Below, piece by piece: positions 23,701 through 35,405 of a DNA stretch of 64,000 nt (the first letter of the stretch is position 1; every line of letters begins with the position of its first letter). Location: the NCBI RefSeq assembly GCF_022605165.1, contig NC_063073.1:124001-188000 (forward strand). The letters are read 5' to 3'. A program made the position numbers and the translations under genes. A model generated the notes under the pieces. That model saw only the letters and a program-made list of their open reading frames with translations, did not search any database and had not been told where the DNA came from. Source of the stretch: Purpureocillium takamizusanense (taxonomy: Eukaryota; Ascomycota; Sordariomycetes; Hypocreales; Ophiocordycipitaceae).

Positions 23701-24598
23701 TTAGTACGTCCCCTCGCCCCCATCGTCGTCCCCGTAGTCGTCGCCCATTTCGTCGCCATTATCAAAGTAATTCTCGGCGTCGTAGTCGCCGGCATCCTCG
23801 TCATCGTAGGCCTCGTCTTCCTCCTCCTCTTCGACGCCTTCATCCTCCTCGAGGTCGGCGCCGTCGTCGGCCTCGTCGTCGCGCATAGCATCAAGCTTCT
23901 CGAGCAGGCTCCGGCCGCCTGCAGCGGCGACTCCGGCGTCGTCGAGGTCGCCGTCGATGGCGGGCATGCCAAAGGCCTCCTCGGCGTTGGGCAGGGCGCT
24001 GACCTTGCTCAGCTCGAGCTTGCGCCTCTTGCGCACGCCGATGTCGTCCTCGGGCTCGACCGTGTCGAGCAGCTCGGCGGGGAAGAGCTCGCGGCAGACG
24101 GGTCGCGAAGACCAGTCGGGCAGGGCGCGGCCCTCGCGGACGAACTTTTGGGAGTAGGTGGGGACGGCGGTAAAGGCGTCGAGGGAGGCCTTGTTCTTGA
24201 CGCCGTAGTGGGCGTTTGTCTGGGCCTGGCCGTACAGCTTGCGGGGGGCGGTCGGATCGTGGAGCGAGGCGCGCTTCGAGGTGTAGAGCGGCGACGAGTG
24301 CAGCTGGTGCCGCAGGAGGAGGAAGTATTGGACGCCGTTCTTTTCCGTGGCGGTCAGGTCGCGCGGCGTCGGGGCTGCGTAGGGCTGTGCGACGGCGCGC
24401 AAAGGTTAGCAATGCTGCTGCTGCTGCTGCTGCTGCAAAAGAAAAGAAACCTCCCGAGTAAGAGAGGATAGGTAGGATGCTCACGGGAAACAGCTCCGAG
24501 GGACGGGCGTCGGGCTCGTCGCCCGTGTCCCAGGGTACGTTGGGGCGGCCGGGCCCTCTTGCGCCTCCTCGGCCGCCTCCTCGGCCGCCTCTAGACAT
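23701..24598 (-). CDS. RPC31: RNA polymerase III subunit RPC31 (Rpc7/C31)
   Basis: Subunit of the Rpc82-Rpc34-Rpc31 subcomplex needed for initiation on tRNA and 5S genes. Exons 24598-24485 and 24384-23701 encode 265 residues. The Gly/Arg-rich start (MSRGGRGGGRGGARGPGRP), the ARPSELFP-PYAAPTPRDLT junction and the strongly acidic C-terminus (EEDEGVEEEEEDEAYDDED) are typical of the family. The 100-nt intron carries a (GCA)8 tract, in transcript sense, directly after a pyrimidine tract and before the likely branch site gctaac, so decoy CAG acceptors precede the real one. Divergent from the HSM3-like gene. Confidence 0.9.
24413..24436 (-). repeat. (GCA)8 trinucleotide repeat in RPC31 intron
   Basis: Eight GCA units in the transcript sense offer a series of CAG triplets just after tttcttttcttttgcag-like sequence. 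Length variation here would be neutral for the protein only if the downstream acceptor is used. Confidence 0.9.
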
Positions 24599-25205
24599 GG
24601 TAGAAGCGCTCGGGGGTGTTGGCGGACCAGCGAGTGACGACGCGGGCGTGTGAGACGGAGTAAAGGAAGTGTGTAGAGTCGGCGTCAGGTCGGTCAAGCT
24701 GGGGGTGTACCTTTTTTCTGGAGCCGGCGCTGGAGGCTCTCGTCGCATGCAGCCAGTCTACGGCACCAAGGCCACTACACTTTGCTTGGTGGGGTACGAC
24801 GGAAGTACTTCCGAGGCCTCAGCACGATCCATCACAGTGGGTGGTGCTGGTGTGGGCGGCCGGGCAGTCAACGGCAATGGAGGAACGGGGCTTCCAAGTT
24901 CGTACCCGGGCAATAACCTTATGGACGTGCTAAAAATGCAATGGCCACTGGGCAGCCTGGAGGCGGCCACCGCACCTCACCTACTCGGGCACTGGTAGGT
25001 GGCTTTATGCCCACTGAAGGTCTCGACTTACAGGGCCAGCTCGGCATCGGCGCACCAGCAGGCAGCCGCTGGCTTACATGGACAGTTGCTGCCGCGCCGC
25101 CAAGGTCTCCTCCAGCTTCAACTCCCGCATCTCACCATCCGGATCAAACTATCGTAGCCATCTCAGTCACGTCTACTTCGCAACTCGGTTATACTGTATT
25201 CCCAG
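24599..25205. promoter_or_regulatory. Shared upstream region of RPC31 and HSM3-like gene
   Basis: 607 bp between divergent ATGs. No gene seen; presumed to contain both promoters. Confidence 0.45.
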
Positions 25206-26389
25206 ATGTCGGAAAGGATCGTGCCGACCGCTGCCATGGATAGCGTCCCGATTTCCGGCTTGCAGGAGCTGCAGGCTCACCTCCAGCAGCTCGTTGATGA
25301 CCCTGCCTTCCCCTTCGACCTCAAGGCCATGGACGATGTCGAACTCCAGCTGACAGGTAGGCCTCTTAAACGGAGAACCATGCAGGCACCCAAGACTAGC
25401 AGCTGACTTGTGCGTGCGCAGAGGACAATATCCCTCCGCTTCTCCCGACGCTCCTCCCGCCTCTCACCCAGATCCTCAAAACCACGACACAGGATCCGAC
25501 ACCACTCCTATCTCTCACCATCAAGCTTCTGTCGCCGCTCTCATTTACTCGTACTCTCACGATAGCTGATCCTCCCTCTCTTTTGACGGCTCTGCGCTCC
25601 CCACTGCCGGGTGCGAACCTCCTTGCCCTGGCCATTGTTCACAAGGCAGCAGGCGCCCCGTCGGACGCCTCCATCCTGAGCACGCTCCCCGAAGTTGTCC
25701 AAGAACTGGTCCGCTGCTGGCTGGAGAGCCCCGACACAGGGGTCGGCGAGAGGGCTGCCAAGGTTATCGGAGATCTTCTGGACACGGATTGCGAAGTGGT
25801 TGGCGGCGAGGGGGTCAATGGCGTCGCCAACGTCGATGGGGTTAATGGCACCGAGGTGGTGAAGCGTCGTCTGCCAGGACATGCGCGCTTATGGCGTCTC
25901 ATCCTACAAACTCATTCAAACCTGTTGCTCATACAGAGCCGGTGCACCCTCGAGACGGGCGGCGATGAGTCGGCCCGTTCTGCCCACGCAGTCAGCATCT
26001 CCCAAGGCCGGCTACTTCGGCTGCTGCCACGTCTCGCCGCGCTCAACTTGCCGACCATCTCCACGTCCTCCTATACGGACTTGTTCATGATGCCTGAAGT
26101 TGTTTCCCAGCAGGTTGGATCCGGTCTGCTGCAGTGGGTGGCGCTGGGCATGGTGGACAAATCCGACATGCTGATGCATCTCAGTCTCGTTGACTTCTTC
26201 GAGACGCTCGTCAGCATCATGCGGGTATCGACGCGCTCTCTGGGAGTTGACAGAGCCATAAAGGCCCTGGTGAAAACGGCGGTGCGGAACGACATGGCGC
26301 TGGAAACGGCTCTCAAGACGCTCCCGGACCGGACTGTGGAGGAGGAAGCCGAGGCGCTGAGGAGGTACATTGGAGAGCTACTTGAGTGA
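25206..26389 (+). CDS. HSM3/PSMD5-like proteasome assembly protein
   Basis: Resembles the fungal HSM3 family (human PSMD5/S5b), helical-repeat chaperones that bind the base ATPase Rpt1 during 26S proteasome assembly; many genomes label it a DNA mismatch repair protein after the yeast mutant. Exons 25206-25356 and 25422-26389 encode 372 residues. No catalytic motif is present. The protein is a series of hydrophobic helices (VPISGLQELQAHLQQLV, PPLLPTLLPPLTQILK, ILSTLPEVVQELVRCWL). The 65-nt intron (gtaggc...gcag) joins LT-EDNIPPLL in frame. A second ATG at codon 11 is possible. Assignment is by resemblance to remembered family sequence, not by search. Confidence 0.68.
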
Positions 26390-26674
26390 TTCGCACATTG
26401 GCGGGCACTCTATGAAGCATTAACTCATACCCCATATTGTGTTTCACGGTCATTCTTTCTCTCGAAGCTTCGTGAGCTGCTGGCAGGGGTTATCGGAGAT
26501 AGGGTGATCGGTCATGGGCTATAAGTCCGTGTCCGGAACGCCGATGCCTACTTTTCATACATATACATGATATCACGGCGAACCCAATAAAAAAAAGTGA
26601 CCGTAAATCAGTTTCTATGACCCCAAGAAATATTTGATCACTGTATAAACCTTGCTAGACGAAACCCAGGCACC
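26390..26674. other. Short intergenic region with AATAAA
   Basis: Tandem spacing of 285 bp. AATAAA at 26586-26591 is a candidate polyadenylation signal for the HSM3-like gene, about 200 nt past its stop. TATAAA at 26644-26649 lies only 26 bp before the dehydrogenase ATG, implying a very short leader if it is a true TATA box. Confidence 0.5.
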
Positions 26675-27738
26675 ATGGCCGTCATTCTCGTTACTGGTGC
26701 AAACCGCGGCATCGGCCTCGCCATAGTCCGAGGCATCACGGCGCGACTCCCAAACGACACCGTCATCCTGGGCTGCCGCAGCCTGCAGTCCGGACAGGAC
26801 GCCATGCGAGATCTACAGACGGCTGGCGGTGACGGCGGCGGCGGCGGCGTCAAGTTGGACGTGGTAGAAATCGATATTGAGAGCGACTCGTCCATTGCGG
26901 CGGCCGTGGCGACCATTGAACACAGATATGGCCGACTCGATGGTACGTGGTATACGCGGTACATGTGTATTCTTCTTCTGTCTTGTGTGTGTGTGCCCTG
27001 ACGCTGCTGCGGCGCGCACGAAAATCCATCACCTCCCAAAGTCGACCGATGGAATATGTGTTATCCCACTTGTTTGTTTGCTTGCTGATCCCTTGAGGGA
27101 CACGCCGCCAGTTCTCGTCAACAACGCCATAAAACTGCACGTCGCGGCGACGGCCGGGTGCGGCCTCTCCGCCGCGAGGGCCGCCTCCAACGCGTGCTTC
27201 AACAATGGCATCACGTCCAACGCGGTTGTGACGCGCGCATTCACCCCTCTCCTGCGAAGGAGCGCGAGCCCACGCGTCGTCATGGTGTCCAGCACAAGGG
27301 GGAGCATGGGCCGCACCGCCTCCAAGCAGGTTCGTTGACGTCTCACTCGTCGTCCATCCTCCTCCCCCCTTTCTCCTCTCGACGCACCATGGCTTTGACA
27401 TCAAGAAAGAGGAGAGGAAATCACGGCTGACGAGGCATCAGCTGCCCCCCGTCGCGCTCGTCGATTACTGCATCGTCAAGGCCGGGCTCAACATGCTCAC
27501 GCTTCACCTACAGGCCGCCGAGGACAACGATGAGAACGCCGTCGAGAAGGCGAGAATCACGTTCTGGGCCGTCAGCCCCGGCCACTGCAAGACGGCCCTC
27601 AACGGCTTTAAGGGCCTCAAGGATCCTCTTGATGGGGCCGAGGTCGTGCTCAAGTTGTTGGAATCCAGGGCAGGCGCAATTCCGGGAGGCACCTTCTGGG
27701 AATATGAAGGTGGCGAGTTTCGCATGCCTCCTTGGTAA
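26675..27738 (+). CDS. Short-chain dehydrogenase/reductase (carbonyl reductase-like)
   Basis: NAD(P)H-dependent oxidoreductase of the classical SDR type; substrate not predictable. Exons 26675-26942, 27112-27329 and 27442-27738 encode 260 residues. The Rossmann motif TGANRGIG (7-14), NNA (93-95), catalytic Ser (149/150, VMVSST), Tyr171 and Lys175 (YCIVK) are all present. The final part (SPGHCKTALNGF) matches carbonyl-reductase-like SDRs related to CBR1. Junctions RLD-VLVNNA and ASKQ-LPPVALVDYC restore the fold. Introns are 169 and 112 nt. The ATG has a good context (caccATGG). A glycine run near residue 52 is a local expansion. Confidence 0.87.
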
Positions 27739-27953
27739 GACTTGATTGCGCGGCCAGGCCGAGGCGGGAACCCTCCTTGTGGGTAAAAGGGGGAAATCGT
27801 GAAGCAGAATGCGAAATATGTCTTTTTTTACACTTCATGGAGCATAGCATGGCCGCTTCCTGGCACATACTTTTGCGAAAAACCCAATGAGATCTACCTT
27901 CCCCTGCAACGCCGGGGTGCGGCGCCCCTCACACATCAACACGTGCTGCTAAC

Positions 27954-30900
27954 TTAGAGCATTTTGCGCGCGGCGGCCTCGTGCTCGCTACTGGGCTCCT
28001 CATGGTCCTCGGTCACCCCACTCTCCCGTCTTCTGTCCCCTGCCTTGGTCAGGCCCTCGATACCCAGGGCGACTTCACCGACCCGCCGCAAAACTGCCAG
28101 GAGCGCACCCCTGAGGTCTTGGCTCAGGTCCTTGTTCAGCAATTCCACTGACATAGGATAGAAGTCGGGGATATGAGCTTTGAATGCATCCTCGGGAAAC
28201 GTGGCGTAGCCTTCCAGGACATCCACCACAACGGGTCGCCATGCCATAATATTCCTATGCTGACTTTCTTCCGCCAGTAGTGAGTATCCAGTGATGATGT
28301 CCTTGCACAATGGCACCAATGCGGCCTCGATGTCGGGCCTGCTCTCCAGTCTCTCCGGCGCGTTGTCCGCAAACATCCTGAAAAGAATGGACACGTATGT
28401 AGCAGCTGATCCGCTCTCCTGTTTGAGCAGATTGGGTGGCTGCTTCATGAAGCCTTCGCGCCAGAGTCGCATGCGGAGCTCCTTGTCCTCATTAAAGCGC
28501 CGGGCAAACTGGAAAGAGCGCTTCAACAACGCCATGAGCCGAAGCAGCTCGGTGGACGGGATGTGAGTATACACAGCGTCGTTGCTGAAGAGCTCATTGA
28601 CCGTCTCAATCATCAGCAACTGCAGCACACACCTTGAGATGATGCGATTGAAAAATCGTCGGCGCGCGGCGGTCACCACCACAGGCTGCTGTTGCAGGTT
28701 GGACGAGGGCTTGAACTCCTCCAGTGGCTGGCTGGCGGTGGGCGTCTGTAGCTCTTCTCCCTTGAGATGCGGCGATGGCTGCCCGTGCATGGACTCGGCG
28801 TCAGACAAAATGCTGTTCTCATCTGCGCCATTGATCTTCAGAGACTTTTCGTCGACAGCAGGGGCATCGGTGGGGGGGCTCAGGCTGCTGGAAAAGTCGA
28901 ACCCATTGGACTGGAGTGAGAGTGACGCCGTGGAGTTCGGATTGGCCGCGGTGAAAAGTTGGTAGGCTGTGGTTCGCTCAAAGAGCTCACAGAAGGCCCC
29001 AACAATCCTGGCCCAGTGCTCGGCTGTGAACTTGGTCACATTCTTGAGGATCAGCTGTTGTAGACAGTTGCTTCCGATTCGTGAGATTGTGTCGTTCTCC
29101 TGGCAGATACACAACGCCAACAGCTCGAGGAACCGGTCGAGCATATGCTCGAGTGCGTCAAAATAGTGCGTGAAGAGCGTGATCATGTTGCGCAACGCCT
29201 GGATCATAGTAGTGGACAGCCAAACGGAGAGTTCCTCATGATTGAGGACGTTTGTCAACTCGGGCCGGGACCGGAGCACCATGAAGATCGGGTAGAGCTG
29301 CTGCCGCCAGAGTATGTCCCAGAACTCGGGTGTGAAGTCCCCGCCATACTTGACAAGGGCGGCGAAAAAGTACTCCAGTGCGTTCGAACGCACCTCTAGA
29401 TCCTCTCCAGTCATGAGGACGTCATGAAAAGCGAAGAGCACAGGGAACCAGTAGCCCTCCTCGACCGATGTTCTCGTTGGCACCGGTTTGGCAACACCAT
29501 CTGCAGCTTTGGTGGTCGACTCGCCCTTCTTCGGAATTTGCGACAACGGGCATTCGGGAGTCTTAAGCATTGTAGGAACAATGGATTTCAGCAGCTCCAA
29601 CGCCGCCAGGCTCTTCTTCTGGAACTTCAGATTCTTGGAGAATTCCGTCAAGCAAACAATGAGGTCTGTGAAGGCCCCCTGAGTGATGACGACCCCAAAC
29701 TTGGTCCGATATACTTGGTTGACGTTCTCGTAGGCGAGGTTGACGATGCTCTCGTGTGGTTCTCGAGCGGCAACGGTGAAGACTCCAAACATTGTCCTCC
29801 AACCCGAGCGAATGTTATCCCCGCGAGCTTGAATCATCTGGATAAGACAGCGCAGGACCATGTCCTTGACCGTGATGTTGTGTGAATTTGCCAGTACATG
29901 TTCAAACGGTTTCAAAAAGTCCTTTTGGAATTTGAAGCCAGCCAGTTCCTCAATTTCCATGAAGCGCATGGACAACTGTCGTAGTGAGTCCAATGCGAAA
30001 AACACAATGTTCATGTTGTTGTGGCATCCAACTTGGTTGAAGTGTTCGCCGAGGACGTCCCAAATGTTGCTCCACTCGAAGCGCACACGGTCCATGTTGT
30101 AGTAGCTGATCTCCACAATCTTCTGGAGACTGTAGGTGCGCGGAGAGTCGTTGGAGCCTGAGACCTTGATCTCGTCCCAGCTAACCTCGGTGAGGGCTTT
30201 GGCGAAGTGAACCATGGCTTCTCCGGAGAGGTTGGCCGTATTTGTGAAAATTCGGTCAACGCTGCGAATGAATTCATCCGAGCGGCTCTCCAATGCGATC
30301 TCGTTGGAAAACCCGCGGGAACCAGTGCCTGACCGCTGGCGGGGTCTCTGCCGGGATTGGGTCGATGACCTCGAGTCAGATGTGTCGGTCCGTGTGAATC
30401 GGGCCTGCGAAACATCTGGCACCGCGCTTTCGTCCACGCCGCCAGTGATTAATTGCAGCCGGTCAAGCTGACTGATACACATGAGTATGTCCTTCCAAGA
30501 CTCGGCTAAAAGATTGCCCTCGGTCTGGCCGAGTTCCAACAAAACTTTGAGAGCTTCAATATTCTTGGCCAGCATGTCTTGAGGGTTGTTCAGATGAGTC
30601 GTATTTCTCAAAGCCGAGATGAACGCTTCTCTAGGCGTGGACAGCTCAAAGACACATGCGATCCTCGTCGCAAGTTTCATGCCCTCAAGACATAACTTGT
30701 TGACCTCGAGGTTGTGTGCCTTTTGCATCTGACTCGAGAGAGCCGAAAAGTAGGACATCCAGGTTACGTCGAACATGGAGCCCACATGTTTGGAGGATGT
30801 TGCAGGGATAAATTTAAGCCCAGCCTTGGAGGTGTTGCGGCGTTGGCTCTTGAAGAGATTCTTGAAGAGCTGCTCAGACCGTAACGAGATCTCCTCAGAC

Positions 30901-33522
30901 TGCTGCACATATGCTTCGCGCTGCAAATCACGCCCAACGTTGGAGAGCGCTTGGCCAAGCCCTGCAGCAAGACCAGTGGGTTGCGAAGCTGGCGTTCCCG
31001 AGGCGGCGGCCGCCTCGCGCTCGCTGGTGAGGACAATCTCATTGTTGGCAATCTCCTCATATATTCCGATTAGGTACTCGTCCGGCAGATCGGCGTTGTC
31101 GTTGATACCCCGGTTGTTCTTGATGAATTCTTCCTTGCTCATCCTCTTGGCTATCTTGCTGCTGTGCTGATCTGTGTTCAGCATGATCACCGAGTATGCC
31201 AGCACGTATGCCGTGTCGGCATTCGCGAAGGCGTTGGGATTGCCCAGCACGTATCGCTCAGCAAATTTCAGCATGAAGCGGTCGATTTTTTGTGCCTCTC
31301 CAGGAAGACGGAATGATTGCAGGAACTGGCGTAAAGCATCGACAAAGCGTTTCTTGGTAAAGTCCATGGAGTCAACAAAGGCATGCATGATGTCAATGTT
31401 CTGCGGATCGCCCTCGCCCAAAAACTCTCCAATTTGGGCCTTGTCGAGTTTGTCCTCCTTTAGTAGAAAGCTGGCAATCTCTGCCGGCTCTTCACTCGCG
31501 ATGAAGCCATCGCGCAACAGCAGCTTGATGCCCCTCTTGGGTTTGAAGTTGAACTGTCTGATGGCGTTCATTAATGCCGTTTTCCGCGCCTTTTCCTTTT
31601 CCAGCTGATCAGGATCATCGTCCACTACAGGCGTCGATGGCGGTAAAGGTGTCTCCAGTCGGGAGGCGCTCTCGCTTGCCGTTGGGTCGATCGATGGCCG
31701 CAGTTCATCCAACGACGCCTTCGTGTCGCCGTCTGCCTTCACCGTCTCGGTGCCGTCTGCTCGCAGCGACGCTGACCAATTTACCAGAGATCTCAGGGAC
31801 TCCACCAAGGCCTCGAGGGACAGTCGCTTTATCGCATACTCTTTGGGGAAATCAGGTTCGGCCTCTTGCTGCGGCACAATGTGCACAACGGTCAATGGTG
31901 GGGGTAGGATGCCCTTTAGCTGCCACTCGCTTGCTGGGGCAGACTTTGCACGCAACTCCTCGTATACTTGCTCATTAATAGATGTGATTGCGACAGGAGT
32001 GGTAGAGAACTTGGAGAGGTCTTCGACAATTGTCTGAAAGATGTTGTCCACTGTTTGATCGCAGTCATAGTTGAGGTAGATTTCCACGAGAGCTCGTGGA
32101 TCGGCACATAAACGGTTGAGGATGGTGACAAAGTAGAGTTTCTGTGATAGCGGCGCGTTCCGCCGAGACAACAGGGCCAAATAGATCTCATTGAGGATGA
32201 CTTCTATCTCCTTCTACACGGTTTGTTAGCCCTGGAGGGTGAGTGGGGACTGCCAAAAGGGGGTTGTGTCTTGCCTTGAAGGACGGCCGCATGTACTTGA
32301 GCATGAGCCAAAAGATCTCGCAGCAGACATCGAAAATGCGGTCCACAGCGCTGGCGCCATTACGGGTAATGCTGAGGCAGAGGTAGAATTTGACAGCCTG
32401 GAGGAAAGATGTGGGTTCGTTGCTCTTTGAACTCTTGATTGTGCACAGTGGCGACGTGAAAACAGTTATGTTGTTGTTGAGGACGGTGTGAATGAGGTGA
32501 AGAGATATGAGCTTGGAGCGCATGGGCTGCCCGCGCAGGTCGTAGAGCTGGTCCGGGGCGAGGACCTTTGTCGAGAGATTGCAAAATGATCGAAACACGA
32601 GATATGCATCTCGGATGTACACTTCGTCTTCTGCGTCCAGCGCATCGCCGTCGTCGTGGGTTGGGTAGTCAGTAACCGACTGGCCGGAAACTGACGTGTC
32701 TGTTTCGTCCTTCTTAGCCGGTGTCAATCGAGTGACCATGGTAGGCCCGTCGCCCAGATTGGAGTCGTCGAAGCTCTTCCGATGCTCGAGGTCCTTCAAT
32801 GTCAGTTTCGCGCCGTTCCCGTTCGCGTCGCCAGATTCGCCAGATGGCGCTATCGACCCATCGTCGTCAACGGCTCCGTTGGCAGCCTCGGCCGGGTCGA
32901 ACGTGATGTTGCTTGAGCTATGCTTGAGGCTGCCGAGGTTCAACCTCGCCTCCTTCATGTGCAGCCTTGTCTTGACACGTTCGAAGACTGTCCCGACCAT
33001 CTGGGTGAGGGTGCCTTGTGCGACCTGTTGGTTGGCGGTGCTCCGCGACAGGAGAAAGACGTTGTAGACCTGGCGGACGGCCTTGAGCAGGCCAGCGCCA
33101 TGGACGACAATCTTGTCATTGAGAACAGCGGCCAAGAGGGATTTTACAATCTGGAGCTGAATCTCAACGGCTGTAGTCTCGCCCTGGAAGCAGTCGCATA
33201 TCGTGTCGATGGCGCGCTCGATTAACGGCGGGGCGGGCTCGGCACCGTCCTTGGCGTCGTTTTCTCGAGTGGGGATGGAGAAGTAGGAGTAGGAGATGAG
33301 CTTTCCAATGCAGTCGAGCGCGGCATTTGTCAGTTGCGGGTTGTTCGACTTGGTCGCCAGCTGCAGGGGAGCAAAAACGATGTCGGGGTCGGGGAGCTGG
33401 TCCTGCTCCTTGATGGCATCGAGGGCCTTCTTAGCCGAGTCGGCGAGCTGCTTGTTGCGCTGGGCATCTTTGGAAGTGGCAATGGCATCCAGGGAGGATA
33501 CCACAAACTTGAGGGAGCTCAT
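27954..33522 (-). CDS. SEC7: Arf guanine nucleotide exchange factor SEC7
   Basis: Large GEF that activates Arf GTPases at the trans-Golgi for vesicle formation. Exons 33522-32275 and 32213-27954 encode 1835 residues, normal for fungal Sec7/BIG proteins. An N-terminal DCB/HUS-type helical region includes RIFDVCCEIFWLMLKYMRP and NYDCD. The Sec7 domain (about 615-800) shows FRLPGEAQKIDRFM with the catalytic glutamate finger at about 722, and YVLAYSVIMLNTDQH. HDS repeats fill the C-terminus. The 61-nt intron has a GC donor (AAG/GCAAGA) and a TAG acceptor; the join FK-KEIEVILNEIY is the expected family sequence, so a GC-AG intron is well supported. The annotated start is the first ATG (MSSLKFVVSSLDAI). 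Confidence 0.95.
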
Positions 33523-35405
33523 CGGGGAGCAGAGGGTCAACCAGCTGCCATTCGCGAGGGTATCGGGTGAGGCGGATGCGAGCGAGAGGTTTTATTAGGG
33601 GGGAGGCGCAAGCAACCGCGGCCAAGATGGCTGCCCTGTTTGCCCGCGGAGCAGTCGTCGCACGGGTGCAAATGCGAGCTTGAGGCGACCCGTGGAGTGT
33701 TCCTGGGACGTCGCGAAGTGTGCTGCTGGGCTGCTGCGTCAAGGCCGACGACGCGATGGCTTGGGTATTATCGTCAATGTCTTGACGAACAAGCGCCGAA
33801 GGGACACTTTGGTAACTTGACGCGACAGCTGACTGATGTGGAATGGCGGGCTCCATTGGCCCAGCGGGACCAGGGTGCTGTGCTTGCCAGCCGAGAGCCC
33901 GCCCGCCCCGTGGTTCGACACTGGTGCTCGGTGACACCAATCAAGTATCTCATACTTTGAATCTCTTGAATATCACTATAGATAAAAAGTATTATATACC
34001 TGTCTGATTCTTGCTTCTAGCTGTGCCAGTCGTTCCTACCTCCCAAATACGTACTTGGGTGCCTGTCGAACCTCGGAGGCCCTAGTGTCCCTACAGCTGG
34101 CGGGCATGGCGGGCACCCAAGCAGCCAGCGGGTCATTGACAGCACGCCCACCCGCGGCACTTTGGTGATGCTTCGAATTCAGCCTCCACCACACGGCGGT
34201 TGAATGCAGCCTGCCCAGGCATCGGTGTGCCTGCCTACGGACACTCACAGAGTCACCACTGACCAGCGTGCACAGTAGTGTGCCTCGCTAACCTAGTACT
34301 ACTACTACCTGTCACCATTACAGTAACTAACGTTACTAGGTAAGTACTAGGGTAAGAACGGACGGATCCAGGCCCATCTGCAGCGCCAACTCCTGGGCTC
34401 CGGCCGGCGGAGGCACCAGCGGACGTGCGTGACGGCGGCGTCGCGGCCCATCCACAAATCGGCCCCAGTGCCTGGCCGGGGCGGCATTACATTCTTCACA
34501 CTTTTTTTCGGACCGCCGCTCCTTCAAGTGGACTTCCGGTGGATGGGGGGCCCAGAGGAGAAAGGAGAGGAAGGAGTGTCCTCATGCCTCAGGCCCGCCC
34601 ACACACGCTCGCCGTCCGTGAATCCGTGCAATGCCCGCCGGTCAGGCCACGCATTGAGTCTCGTCAGCGAGTCTTATTAGTACGTACATACATCGGTGGC
34701 GGCACGCATCATTGCTGTGGAGCAAGTACCGCTTGGCAGGGAGTCCCGGGTGCCTGGACGAGCCCTTTCCCAGGACCCTAACTCCCTATGTCTTGGGCTG
34801 CTCCGTCTCAACAACTTCCATTCGAGGTTGAACAGGAAGGCGCTCATTGTAGACGGACTGGGACCTCGACGGCGCCGTCGCCTCGGTGTTGCACTGCGTA
34901 CGCGATGTCGGGCAACGTCGCGAGATCGATGGACGTATCGGAGGGCATTGTAAGAGCCAAGCGTGTTACGTTATGGCAAAGCGCAATCGCAGGGCCCATA
35001 TCGTAGGCTTCGGGGAGTCGCGCGAAATGCCATAGGCGTGCTCCCGCATGGTCCAGGAGGGTCCCGGCAGCCATATCCTGGGCCAGCTCCGAAAGCGGTC
35101 TAGGCCCCATAGCTTCCAGTCCGCGACGGAGCTCAACGCAAAAAACTGAGCGGCCAACCACAACCCCAAAGGAAATCTCCGTCGCCTCGCGATCCTCCAC
35201 CCCGTCCGTCCACCTCCGTCGTCGTTGTCAACATTTCCTGCGCGCGCGCACCTCATCTTTCTTCACACCCGCTTGCCAATTGCTGCCTTTGCGCACCACC
35301 TTTCGTCGTCCGCGAGGTTTTCAGCATCACAGCCTCCCCTGTCGACGGACCCGGGTCGACCGTCCATCCCCTCCATCAAAGCAGAGCCATTTTCTCCCCT
35401 CCGAC
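33523..35405. other. Intergenic region between divergent genes
   Basis: 1.9 kb upstream of SEC7 (minus) and PDH E2 (plus). Open frames in it lack family signals. Promoter and leader sequences are presumed. Confidence 0.55.

Noticed and set aside
23500..24471. 323-codon plus-strand frame over RPC31
   Set aside because: Antisense to the RPC31 exons and acidic tail; Val/Leu runs come from Glu/Asp codons read in reverse.
27029..27404. Minus-strand frames over the dehydrogenase
   Set aside because: Antisense shadows; the SDR motifs and splice joins are on the plus strand.
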